Below are positions 9,030 through 17,047 of a DNA stretch of 64,000 nt, one piece after another. This DNA comes from Aquicella lusitana. Its GTDB lineage: Bacteria > Pseudomonadota > Gammaproteobacteria > DSM-16500. The DNA is taken from NCBI RefSeq assembly GCF_902459475.1, contig NZ_LR699114.1:372001-436000 (forward strand), read 5' to 3'. The number at the start of each line of letters is the position of its first letter. Within the stretch, counting starts at the first letter, position 1. The position numbers were made by a program, and so were the translations under genes. The notes beneath the pieces are model-generated. The model ran no database searches and was not told the origin of the DNA. It saw only the letters and a list, made by a program, of their open reading frames with translations.

Positions 9030-9976
9030 CAATTAAGCTAGGCATCATCATGGATCCCATTGGATCCATTCATTATAAAAAAGACAGCACACTGGCCATG
9101 TTATGGGAAGCGCGAGCACGCGGGTGGCAAATTTATTATTTTGAACAGCAAGATGTGTTTTTACGTGATTGCATTCCTTATGGCGACGCAAAAATCCTGA
9201 ATGTTTTCCAGGATCCAGCCAACTGGTATGCTTTCCAGGAAAGTAAGCGTATTGCGCTTGCTGAGCTTGATGTTATCCTGATGCGCAAAGATCCGCCTTT
9301 TAATGAAGAGTATATTTATACTACGTATATCCTGGAGCATGCCGAGCGTTTGGGAGTGCTGATTGTTAACCGTCCGCAAAGTTTGCGCGATGCGAATGAA
9401 AAGTTTTTTGCCACTTATTTTCCCGACTGCACGCCCTCTACACTGGTGACGCAATCTATCACTAAATTGAATGAATTTTGGAAAGAACACAAAGATATTA
9501 TTTGCAAACCATTAAGCGGTATGGGCGGCGTGTCGGTTTTCCGCTTGCAGGAACACGAAGTCAATGCGAATGTCATTTTCGATACACTGACGCTAAATGG
9601 AACGCGATCTATAATGGCGCAGCAATTTATCCCCGAGATAAAAAAAGGGGATAAACGTATTCTACTGGTGGATGGGCAAGCTGTTGAATATGCGCTGGCG
9701 CGTGTACCGCAAGAAAATGACTGGCGCGGTAACCTGGCAGTAGGCGCAAAAGGTATAGTGCAACCGCTATCTGAGCGTGACCGTTATATTTGTGCACAGC
9801 TAGGAGAGGCTTTGCGAGAACGTGGCCTGTATTTTGCAGGCATTGATGTCATTGGCGATTATCTCACAGAAATTAATGTCACCAGCCCCACGGGTATTCG
9901 TGAGCTTGACGCCGGTACTGGATTGAATATTGCCGGCTTATTGATGGATACGATTGAAAAATATTTAAAGCAGTAA
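9026..9976 (+). CDS. gshB: Glutathione synthetase
   Basis: The product has 316 residues, normal for bacterial GshB. It begins LGIIMDPIGSI, as in E. coli (KLGIVMDPI). It carries LMRKDPPFN (about 93-101), the ATP-grasp segments IICKPLSGMGGVSVFR (about 155-170) and the C-terminal FAGIDVIGDYLTEINVTSPTGIRE metal and substrate site. It joins gamma-glutamylcysteine to glycine. It overlaps gshA by 4 bases. Confidence 0.97.
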   Translation: MTIKLGIIMDPIGSIHYKKDSTLAMLWEARARGWQIYYFEQQDVFLRDCIPYGDAKILNVFQDPANWYAFQESKRIALAELDVILMRKDPPFNEEYIYTTYILEHAERLGVLIVNRPQSLRDANEKFFATYFPDCTPSTLVTQSITKLNEFWKEHKDIICKPLSGMGGVSVFRLQEHEVNANVIFDTLTLNGTRSIMAQQFIPEIKKGDKRILLVDGQAVEYALARVPQENDWRGNLAVGAKGIVQPLSERDRYICAQLGEALRERGLYFAGIDVIGDYLTEINVTSPTGIRELDAGTGLNIAGLLMDTIEKYLKQ

Positions 9977-10358
9977 ATTTGCCATCGATTGGCCCTCACC
10001 ACCTTCTCTTTGTTATTGCTGTAAAGGTTAGGCAATCCAGATTCCCTCCGATACAAACCAGTTTCGCAGGAACCATTTTTCCTTGGCAACATGCTGCTAA
10101 GAGCAGAATAGGTTCCAGACTTCCAGGAGAATGACAAATGATGCTGATTCTACAGAATGGCTGTCATCCTGAGCGCAGCGAAGGATCTCCCTCCCATTGT
10201 GCATTTGGAGATCCTTCGCTGCGTTCAGGATGACAAAGCAGTGCTCAGGATAGCAAAGCTGCGCTCAGGGTGGCAAATTCGTGAACACCTGTCAAAAATG
10301 GCCAAAGTCCAGTTTAAGTAAGCAGTATTACCCATCAATAATAAACAAGGAATGTCAT
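9977..10358. other. Gene-free stretch before dprA, largely a repeat
   Basis: No convincing coding frame. About half is an R1 palindromic element (10131-10312). The dprA ribosome-binding site AAGGA is at 10347-10351. Bases 9977-10130 show nothing recognisable. Confidence 0.7.
10131..10312. repeat. R1 MITE-like nested palindrome, copy A
   Basis: The inner arms 10162-10190 and 10207-10235 are 29 bases each with one mismatch (TGTCATCCTGA...GAAGGATCTCC). The right outer end at 10295-10312 reads AAAATGGCCAAAGTCCAG, identical in its core to the ends of copy C. The left outer end is degraded but shares the TGACAAATGATGCTGATTC segment with copy B. A partly duplicated GCTCAGG arm follows the inner palindrome. 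Confidence 0.75.
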
Positions 10359-11468
10359 ATGTATGACGATCATCTCCCCTATTGGCTCGCCGCTTTGTTT
10401 TTACCCGGTATAGGGCCGCGCAAATTGCAAAGCTGGCTTGGATCATTCGTAAACATTAAAACGTTATTTCATGCATCTGAAGAGGAATGGCATGCGGCAG
10501 GCATCAGTACAAGGCAAATTCAACTGTTGCAGCGGCCTGATTGGGAAGCGGTGGAATATGAGCTCGCATGGGCACAAAAAACGAATCATCACCTTATATC
10601 CTTGGAGGATAAATCGTATCCGCCTTTACTGAAGGAAACAGCAGATCCACCTCTGGTGCTTTATGTACGCGGCAATCGTGAAGCGCTCATGCAGGCGCAA
10701 ATTGCCATTGTCGGTTCACGCAATGCGAGCCCAGCCGGGATCGCCAATGCGGAACAGTTTGCGAAGCATCTCGCAGCGGCCGGCTTTGCCATCACCAGCG
10801 GTCTTGCGTTGGGTATAGACGGTGGCGCACATCGTGGTGCGCTGGCTGGCGGCGGTGTAACATTGGGGGTATCCGGTACGGGATTAAATTATCTTTATCC
10901 ACGGTCTCATCATGCCCTGGTTGATTCCATTCTCCATCAGGGTGGTGCAGTGATTTCAGAATTTCCACTGCGAACCCCGCCCAAGGCGACTAATTTCCCA
11001 CAGCGTAACCGGATTATCGCGGGATTAAGCCTGGGTGTGTTAGTGATTGAAGCGGCACTTAAAAGCGGTTCGCTGATTACGGCGCGGAATGCCATCGAGG
11101 AAGGCCGCGAAGTATTTGCGATTCCTGGCTCTATCCATCACCCGCTTTCACGCGGCAGTCATTATCTGATCCGCCAGGGTGCCAAATTAGTGGAAACGGC
11201 GGAGGATGTGATAGAGGAGCTGGGCGCTCTGCGAGCTGGTCTAGTGGCGCCAGTAACATCTCAGAGAGTTGAGCCACCCTTTGGTCTATCAGCTGACTAT
11301 CGACAATTACTTGAACAAATCGGGTATGAAATTACACCCATCGATGTGATACTATTGCGTTCCGGATTGACTGCGGGCGAAGTTTCCTCCATGCTTTTAG
11401 CATTAGAATTAAATGGTTATATCCAATCGGTGCCCGGTGGGTATATCCGTACTGTTTCTCGTTTGTAA
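10359..11468 (+). CDS. dprA: DNA processing protein DprA
   Basis: The product has 369 residues from ATG 10359, chosen because AAGGA lies 7 bases upstream and the longer frame (to 10281) runs into a repeat. An N-terminal helical region (LPGIGPRKLQ) precedes the Rossmann-like core with IVGSRNASPAG, ITSGLALGIDGGAH, ISEFPL and FPQRNRIIAGLS. A C-terminal winged-helix segment follows (about 300-369). DprA loads RecA on incoming single-stranded DNA during natural transformation. ComF is also encoded in this window, so competence functions may be retained. smg follows 17 bases later. Confidence 0.95.
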   Translation: MYDDHLPYWLAALFLPGIGPRKLQSWLGSFVNIKTLFHASEEEWHAAGISTRQIQLLQRPDWEAVEYELAWAQKTNHHLISLEDKSYPPLLKETADPPLVLYVRGNREALMQAQIAIVGSRNASPAGIANAEQFAKHLAAAGFAITSGLALGIDGGAHRGALAGGGVTLGVSGTGLNYLYPRSHHALVDSILHQGGAVISEFPLRTPPKATNFPQRNRIIAGLSLGVLVIEAALKSGSLITARNAIEEGREVFAIPGSIHHPLSRGSHYLIRQGAKLVETAEDVIEELGALRAGLVAPVTSQRVEPPFGLSADYRQLLEQIGYEITPIDVILLRSGLTAGEVSSMLLALELNGYIQSVPGGYIRTVSRL

Positions 11469-11485
11469 GGTGGATTGTTTATATT

Positions 11486-11953
11486 ATGTTCGAAGTCCTT
11501 ATGTATCTGTTTGAAAATTATATGGATGGCAGCGTCGCCCTGAACGCAGACCAGGACACCATCATGTCCGAGCTTGAGCAGGCGGGTTTTAGCCGCAATG
11601 AAATCGGCAGGGCGCTGGACTGGCTGGACGGGTTGAACCGGGTTCAGGAAACAGTCCAATCCGGTCCCCAATTAACGCCGCACGCTATTCGCCATTATTC
11701 AATGGAAGAGTGTGAGCGACTGGGTATAGAAGGGAGAGGGTTTCTGCTTTATCTTGAGCAACTAAGCATTTTGGACCCCATGACACGTGAAATCGTTATT
11801 GACCGGTTGATGGCGCTTGATAGCCGTGAAGTGGACCTGGGGCGGATTAAGTGGGTGGTTTTAATAGCATTATTTAACCAGCCTGATAAAAAATCTGCAC
11901 TTTCCCTTTTGCAAGACATGATTTTGTCGGATGCATTTGATGTCCTACACTAA
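11486..11953 (+). CDS. smg: Smg/DUF494 family protein
   Basis: The product has 155 residues. It opens with MFEVLMYLFENYMDG, the start typical of Smg (DUF494), and ends with the helical KSALSLLQDMILSD segment. The family is small, acidic and helical, and is regularly found between dprA and topA in gamma-proteobacteria, as here. Its biochemical role is unknown to me. It is probably co-transcribed with dprA. Confidence 0.9.
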   Translation: MFEVLMYLFENYMDGSVALNADQDTIMSELEQAGFSRNEIGRALDWLDGLNRVQETVQSGPQLTPHAIRHYSMEECERLGIEGRGFLLYLEQLSILDPMTREIVIDRLMALDSREVDLGRIKWVVLIALFNQPDKKSALSLLQDMILSDAFDVLH

Positions 11954-12091
11954 CCTTTCTTCCCTTACTTTGCTGCAAGCCAATGTTCTTTCAGTAAAAA
12001 TTATCCATTTTGGGGATGAATTGATAAAACATTGCACATTGAATTTAAGCTATAGTCTCTAATAGGTACTTTCTAAGGAAACTTAATTTCC

Positions 12092-14389
12092 ATGACTACG
12101 AATCTTGTCATCGTTGAATCACCGGCAAAAGCCAAGACGATAAAGAAGTATTTGGGTCCCGATTTTAATATCGTTGCCTCGTATGGACACGTGCGCGATT
12201 TGCTGCCCAAAGAAGGCGCTGTTGATCCAGAACATCATTTTGCCATGCGCTATGAGTTGATAGAAAAAAATGAAAAACATGTGGCAGCCATTGTCAGTGC
12301 GATGAAAAAAGCGGATGCCTTATATCTGGCTACTGACCCTGATCGCGAAGGTGAAGCCATCTCCTGGCATATCTATACCATTCTAAAAGACAAGAAAGCG
12401 CTGGGTAAAAAACCCGTGCATCGCATCGTGTTCCACGAAATTACCAAGTCAGCCGTTAACGCTGCTGTTCAACATCCGCGTGAAATATCCATGGATCTGG
12501 TGAATGCGCAGCAGGCGCGGCGTGCACTGGATTATCTGGTGGGATTCAATTTATCTCCCTTGTTGTGGAAAAAAATACGGTATGGACTTTCCGCCGGCCG
12601 GGTACAAAGCCCCGCATTGCGTATGATTGTGGAGCGCGAAGAAGAGATTGAGAAATTCGTTTCGCAGGAATATTGGGACCTGGAATCGGCGCTGGAAGCG
12701 GAAAAGAAAGCTTTCAATGCCAAGCTGATTATTTATGAAGGCGAAAAACTGGAGCAGTTTTCGATTACGAATCAGGAGCAGGCTGAAGCCATTAAAGCAC
12801 GCCTGATTAAAGAAGCAAAAGGTAAGTTGCGTGTCGCAAAAGTAGAAAAGAAACAACGCAAGCGCAATCCTGCCTCGCCTTTTATTACTTCGACCTTGCA
12901 GCAGGAAGCCGCCCGCAAGCTGGGTTTTGCCGTGCAGCGTACCATGCGAATTGCCCAGCAGCTTTATGAAGGTGTGGAAATTGATTCAGGCTCTGTCGGT
13001 CTTATCACTTATATGCGTACTGACTCCGTTAACCTGGCGCAGGATGCCATCACTGAAATTCGTGATCTGATTGCCGAGCGCTATGGCAAGGAGAATGTGC
13101 CGGAGGAAGCACGCATTTACAAAACCAAGGCCAAAAATGCACAGGAAGCGCATGAAGCCATACGGCCGACCTCGGTGCACCGTCTGCCCGAATCACTCAA
13201 AGACTTTTTATCGCCCGAGCAGTTTAAATTGTATGACCTGATCTGGAAACGCACTGTTGCATCGCAAATGATTTCCGCCACCATTGATACCATGACCCTT
13301 GATATGAGCGCAGGTAGCGACCAGCACCAGTTCCGCGCAACGGGCTCTGTCGTGGTGGATCCGGGCTTTATGCGCGTCTATCAGGAAGGTTCGGATGACA
13401 AACCGGAAGAGCTCGACAATGAGCATCTCTTGCCTCAGCTTGAAGAAGGGGATGAAGTTAAACTGAATGATATCATCTGCAATCAACACTTCACGGAACC
13501 CCCGCCGCGCTATTCTGAAGCGACCTTGATCAAGGCGCTGGAAGAATATGGCATAGGGCGTCCGTCTACGTATGCCGCTATTGTTTCTACCCTGCAGACA
13601 CGTGAATATGTGGTGTTGGAAAACAAGCGTTTTCGGCCTACGGATATTGGGCGTATTGTGAACAAGTTTCTGACAAAATACTTTACCCGCTATGTGGATT
13701 ATCTATTTACCGCTCAGCTCGAAGATGAATTAGATGAAGTATCACGCGGGGAAAAAGCCTGGGTGCCTTTACTGGAAGAATTCTGGGATCCTTTCAAACA
13801 CCAGGTAGACAATATTGCAGAAACCGTCAAGCGCAAAGATGTGACTCAGGAGCAGCTTGATGAATCCTGTCCTTTGTGCGGTAAACCGTTGTCTATACGC
13901 TTGGGCAAGCGGGATCGCTTTATTGGGTGCACAGGTTATCCTGAGTGTACTTATACGCGCGCAATGGAAGAGCAGCCAGGTGAAGCCTCCCATGATGCTG
14001 AATTAGTAGAAGGTCGTTCCTGTCCTGATTGCGGCGGTGCGCTCAAAATTAAGCATGGCAGGTATGGCAAATTTATAGGCTGTAGCAACTATCCCAAATG
14101 CAAGCATATTGAATCATTGAACAAGCCAACGGATACAGGGGTAGAGTGCCCTGAATGCAAACAAGGCAAAATGGTAAAAAGGCAGTCGCGAAAAGGCCGT
14201 ATATTTTTCTCCTGTTCCCGTTATCCAGACTGTAAATATGCCGTATGGAATGAACCTATTAATCAAAGCTGCCCAAAATGTGCTTGGCCCATGTTAACTG
14301 TCAAGAAAACGAAGAAACGCGGCACGGAACTGGTTTGCCCGCGACAGACGTGCGGATACGTGGAGCAGGTCGAAGAGATAACTAAGTAA
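12092..14389 (+). CDS. topA: DNA topoisomerase I
   Basis: The product has 765 residues, shorter than E. coli's 865. The Toprim domain opens with VIVESPAKAKTIKKYLG and carries the acidic triad in TDPDREGEA (about 81-89). The catalytic tyrosine is Y307 in GLITYMRTDS. The C-terminus has four four-Cys zinc modules (CPLCGK...CTGYPEC, CPDCGG...CSNYPKC, CPECKQ...CSRYPDC, CPKCAW...CPRQTC). The enzyme relaxes negative supercoils. AAGGAAA precedes ATG 12092, and the 138 bases from smg leave room for its own promoter. Confidence 0.98.
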   Translation: MTTNLVIVESPAKAKTIKKYLGPDFNIVASYGHVRDLLPKEGAVDPEHHFAMRYELIEKNEKHVAAIVSAMKKADALYLATDPDREGEAISWHIYTILKDKKALGKKPVHRIVFHEITKSAVNAAVQHPREISMDLVNAQQARRALDYLVGFNLSPLLWKKIRYGLSAGRVQSPALRMIVEREEEIEKFVSQEYWDLESALEAEKKAFNAKLIIYEGEKLEQFSITNQEQAEAIKARLIKEAKGKLRVAKVEKKQRKRNPASPFITSTLQQEAARKLGFAVQRTMRIAQQLYEGVEIDSGSVGLITYMRTDSVNLAQDAITEIRDLIAERYGKENVPEEARIYKTKAKNAQEAHEAIRPTSVHRLPESLKDFLSPEQFKLYDLIWKRTVASQMISATIDTMTLDMSAGSDQHQFRATGSVVVDPGFMRVYQEGSDDKPEELDNEHLLPQLEEGDEVKLNDIICNQHFTEPPPRYSEATLIKALEEYGIGRPSTYAAIVSTLQTREYVVLENKRFRPTDIGRIVNKFLTKYFTRYVDYLFTAQLEDELDEVSRGEKAWVPLLEEFWDPFKHQVDNIAETVKRKDVTQEQLDESCPLCGKPLSIRLGKRDRFIGCTGYPECTYTRAMEEQPGEASHDAELVEGRSCPDCGGALKIKHGRYGKFIGCSNYPKCKHIESLNKPTDTGVECPECKQGKMVKRQSRKGRIFFSCSRYPDCKYAVWNEPINQSCPKCAWPMLTVKKTKKRGTELVCPRQTCGYVEQVEEITK

Positions 14390-14422
14390 ATAACACGCAT
14401 TTTACAAAGAGTGTTTATTTGG

Positions 14423-14548
14423 CTGGACTGGCCATTTTTGACAAATGAGGCTGATTCTACAAAAATGACTGTTATCCTGAGAGCGTTATTTGCTCGAAGG
14501 ATCCCTAAATGTATAATAGGTGGTCCTTCGTTGCGCCGATTAGAGAGA
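14423..14548. repeat. R1 MITE-like palindrome, copy B (decayed)
   Basis: The left end CTGGACTGGCCATTTT and the following TGACAAATGAGGCTGATTC match other R1 copies. The inner arms (GTTATCCTGAGAGCG, GAAGGATCC, GGTCCTTCG) are heavily mutated, so this is an old copy. It lies between topA and the carbonic anhydrase gene. Confidence 0.6.
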
Positions 14549-14589
14549 TTGCCAGCTTCGCTGGCATTGCATGTAAACAAGGGTATTAA

Positions 14590-15252
14590 ATGAAAAAGCT
14601 AATTAAAGGCATTATTGATTTTCGGGAAAAGTCTCTCACAGCTTACCGTGAAAAATTTTCCATGCTTGCTTATAGCCAGTCGCCGGATGTGCTTTTCATT
14701 GGCTGCTGTGACAGTCGCGTTGTTCCCAATGTTTTTGCTTCTACTGATCCTGGCGATTTGTTTGTCATGCGAAATATTGGCAATCTGGTCCCTCCTTTTG
14801 AGATGACAGCACGTCATTCGTCCGCCACTCCCGTTGCAGCCGCGATTGAATTTTCGCTGCTGACATTGAATGTGAACCATATTGTCGTGTGCGGGCATTC
14901 GGATTGCGGTGCCATGCGTTTCTTTACTCACCCGGCGAATAGCCAGTCTGCACAGACAAATCTCGCCGAATGGTTAACCCATGCCGTCCCTTCGTTTGAG
15001 CGTTTTAAGGCCTGCTGTCATGCAAATATGGCGGAACCGCATAACGTATTATCAAAAATCAATGTCCTGCAACAGCTGGATCATCTCAAAACTTATCCCA
15101 TTATTCAGGAACGCCTAAATAAACAGACGCTGCAATTGCATGGCTGGTGGTTTGAGCTGGCGAAAGCAGATGTTTACCAATATGAGGCAGACAAGAATGA
15201 TTTTATTCTGATTGATGCTGCTTATGCAGAGAAGATGTTAAAAACGCTTTAG
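14590..15252 (+). CDS. Beta-class carbonic anhydrase
   Basis: The product has 220 residues, typical for a beta-carbonic anhydrase. The zinc ligands are visible in CCDSRV (about 37-42) and HSDCGAM (His and Cys near 102-106), with the GDLFVMRNIGN block (about 55-65) between them. It interconverts CO2 and bicarbonate, likely in the cytoplasm because there is no signal peptide. ATG 14590 follows immediately after a decayed R1 repeat, so its promoter may be repeat-derived or within 14390-14589. No operon partner is seen. Confidence 0.95.
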   Translation: MKKLIKGIIDFREKSLTAYREKFSMLAYSQSPDVLFIGCCDSRVVPNVFASTDPGDLFVMRNIGNLVPPFEMTARHSSATPVAAAIEFSLLTLNVNHIVVCGHSDCGAMRFFTHPANSQSAQTNLAEWLTHAVPSFERFKACCHANMAEPHNVLSKINVLQQLDHLKTYPIIQERLNKQTLQLHGWWFELAKADVYQYEADKNDFILIDAAYAEKMLKTL

Positions 15253-15578
15253 CTCTCCACAGCACACCCACCATTGCCATCCCACATTCCTCCTCTACCA
15301 TCCTGCACTTGCCTTTCAGTCATCTCGCACTTGCCCTTCTGTCATCCCGCACTTGCCCTTCTGTCATCCCGCACTTGTTGCGGGATCCGGTATCAAAAAA
15401 ATAAAAAAGACATTATTTTTTTACCCCAGACCCCGCAACAAGTGCGGAATGACAAAAGAAAAGAGCCATGAGCGACAAACGAGAAAGGGAGCAGACGCAC
15501 GGCAAGAGGGAGTGCTGGGATGAGTTGTGCAGGGTGACAAAGAAGAAAGTGAATATAAAAAGAAAACGAAGGGAGAAT
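15253..15578. other. Gene-free stretch with R2 repeats
   Basis: Short open frames here run through repeats and have no family features. The stretch holds two 22-base tandem copies (15319-15362) that lead into an R2 palindrome (15363-15453). A purine-rich tail of unclear origin (15454-15578) ends at the terminator of the minus-strand RNA. Confidence 0.7.
15319..15453. repeat. R2 palindrome copy a, with tandem left arms
   Basis: The palindrome 15363-15453 has ends GTCATCCCGCACTTGTTGCGGG and its complement (one mismatch). Its left arm start is repeated upstream as two 22-base units GTCATCYCGCACTTGCCCTTCT at 15319-15340 and 15341-15362. Other copies are at 49148 and 59520. Confidence 0.75.
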
Positions 15579-15607
15579 AAAAAAAAGGCGGTACGCAAGG
15601 TACCGCC
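15579..15607 (-). terminator. Rho-independent terminator of the minus-strand sRNA
   Basis: GGCGGTAC (15587-15594) pairs with GTACCGCC (15600-15607), an 8-bp stem with a 5-base loop. On the minus strand it is followed by eight Ts (15586-15579). Confidence 0.9.
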
Positions 15608-15722
15608 TACACATGCTCAACTCAGGTCTGGCAATCCATGCCAAAAATACCGTCCCTGAACACACAAAACGAGGAGTGGTTGCACAAGTCCTTTTTTGCG
15701 AGAGTAGTCAATCCGTGACTAC
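15579..15722 (-). ncRNA. Candidate CsrA-sequestering sRNA of the RsmY/RsmZ type
   Basis: On the minus strand about 144 bases lie between a TATACT -10 box (15735-15730) and a strong terminator (15607-15579). The predicted 5' end falls on a 6-bp hairpin (15722-15704) with loop ACGGATT. A second hairpin (15643-15629), TGGCA/TGCCA, has loop TGGAT. Two further GGA motifs are unpaired (about 15691 and 15655). GGA in hairpin loops is the hallmark of RNAs that titrate CsrA/RsmA; lengths near 100-150 bases are normal for RsmY/RsmZ. No coding frame fits. Function is inferred from structure only; homology to known RsmY/Z was not tested. Confidence 0.6.
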
Positions 15723-15729
15723 GAAAACA

Positions 15730-15758
15730 AGTATACATAAATCGACTTTCTCATGCTA
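15730..15758 (-). promoter_or_regulatory. Promoter for the minus-strand sRNA
   Basis: The -10 box is TATACT (15735-15730). At 17 bases' spacing the -35 position reads TAGCAT (15758-15753), a poor match to TTGACA, which suits an activator-dependent promoter. The expected start, about 15723, coincides with the foot of the first GGA hairpin. Confidence 0.5.
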
Positions 15759-15778
15759 TTTTAAAACAGGCAGTTGAA

Positions 15779-15796
15779 TTGAAAGTGCTTTTTCAA
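15779..15796. promoter_or_regulatory. Interrupted palindrome TTGAAA-N6-TTTCAA, possible GacA/LetA-type site
   Basis: A perfect 6+6 inverted repeat with a 6-base spacer, centred about 65 bases upstream of the predicted sRNA start. GacA-family regulators bind 18-bp interrupted palindromes (consensus TGTAAG-N6-CTTACA) upstream of rsm/csr RNAs. The geometry agrees but the bases differ, so the identity of the regulator is a guess. Confidence 0.4.
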
Positions 15797-15834
15797 AATG
15801 TCAGGGGCAGGAGGCAAGCGAATTTTAATATGTA

Positions 15835-16842
15835 ACCTCAGTTATGGATAAGCGAATTTTAACTTTTTGAAAAGATTGAAAATAAGAAAGGCGCTTGGTA
15901 AATTTTGCCATTTTTAACCGCCCAAGGTTTTGAATGGAGTCAAAATGCTACTAGCGCCGATCGTTGAAATTTTCTGTGATATTGATGAGTTTTACAAGAA
16001 CCATGTAAAAGAATCTGCAAATAAAATTTTGCCCTTACCTAAAGGCAAACGTCAGAGGAAAACAGAATTAAGTGAAAGCGAGATGATGACGATCATGATT
16101 TTATTTCACTTAAGCCACTATCGCACATTCAAGGATTTTTATCTGGATTGTGTGTTAGGCCAACTTTTTCGAGAATTTCCTAAAGCGGTAAGCTATCCAC
16201 GTTTTGTTGCACTCATGCCAAGGTTGCTTGCACCACTAACGGCGTATGTACTATCAAGAACAGGAAAACACACCGGATTGTATTATTTGGATTCTACAAA
16301 AATGGTTGTATGCCACAATCGTCGAATTTACAGAAATAAAGTTTTTAAAGGCATTGCTGAACGCGGACACTGTTCTGTAGGCTTTTTTTATGGATTCAAA
16401 TTACATTTAGCGATCAATCACCAGGGAGAAATTATGAGTTTTTGCATTACAAAAGGAAATGTTGATGATAGAGAAGTTGTTGAAAAATTAATGCAAGGAT
16501 TAACTGGTTTTGGTGCGGGCGATAAAGGATACATCAGCAAAAAATTAGCGGAGTCGCTTGCAAAACGAGGCATAAAATTGATTACGAAAGTTAGAAAAAA
16601 CATGAAGAAAAAAATGCTAAGCGCGTTCGAAAAATTTTTTCTTTATCAGCGAAGCATTGTAGAAACCGTCATTGATCAACTTAAATCTATCTGCCATATT
16701 GAGCATACTCGACATCGCAGTCCGGTAAATTTTCTGGTTAATCTTGTTAGTGGTTTAGCAGGTTACTGTTTAAAAGCAAAAAAACCGTCTATCAGCAGAA
16801 GTAAATTTTGGATGTCCTCAATTGCTTAACCATAACTGAGGT
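15835..16842 (+). mobile_element. Complete IS982-family insertion sequence (1008 bp)
   Basis: The ends are inverted repeats: left ACCTCAGTTATGG.TAAGC (from 15835) and its complement ending at 16842. ACC termini are usual for IS982. Both sides carry the same 6-bp flank TATGTA (15829-15834 and 16843-16848), a target duplication. One intact transposase fills the element. Perfect flanks and an open frame point to a fairly recent insertion. Confidence 0.9.
15945..16829 (+). CDS. IS982-family transposase
   Basis: The product has 294 residues from ATG 15945 (a TTG five codons earlier is less likely). The candidate DDE triad is D116 (YYLDSTK), D193 (GAGDKGYIS) and E240 (SIVETVIDQLK), with the family's GKRQRKTELSESEMMTIMI block near residue 40. 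No frameshift or stop interrupts it. It lies within inverted repeats and a target duplication, so the element may be active. Confidence 0.92.
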   Translation: MLLAPIVEIFCDIDEFYKNHVKESANKILPLPKGKRQRKTELSESEMMTIMILFHLSHYRTFKDFYLDCVLGQLFREFPKAVSYPRFVALMPRLLAPLTAYVLSRTGKHTGLYYLDSTKMVVCHNRRIYRNKVFKGIAERGHCSVGFFYGFKLHLAINHQGEIMSFCITKGNVDDREVVEKLMQGLTGFGAGDKGYISKKLAESLAKRGIKLITKVRKNMKKKMLSAFEKFFLYQRSIVETVIDQLKSICHIEHTRHRSPVNFLVNLVSGLAGYCLKAKKPSISRSKFWMSSIA

Positions 16843-17047
16843 TATGTATTTAAATCAATAAGATATTATTACCGCTTTGATTTTTATATAAAATAGACTT
16901 GGGTAACGACGGGTAGATTTCCTCATTTTATTGTGAGAAAAAGCTTACACTGGCGATGGAGAAAAATCCCGGTAGTGTGCACCTTCTTGCAAGTTCAGCA
17001 TAAGAAGGGATAATAGCAGCGTGCATTTTTAGGAACAGATTAGAATC

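Noticed and set aside
15274..15665. Several 60-90 codon frames on both strands around 15.3-15.6 kb
   Set aside because: They run through R2 repeats, a purine tract and the sRNA terminator; no real protein features.
15600..15735. 6S RNA or signal-recognition RNA as an alternative for the minus-strand RNA
   Set aside because: No long closed rod with a central bubble and no conserved SRP tetraloop region; GGA-loop hairpins fit better with a CsrA-binding RNA.
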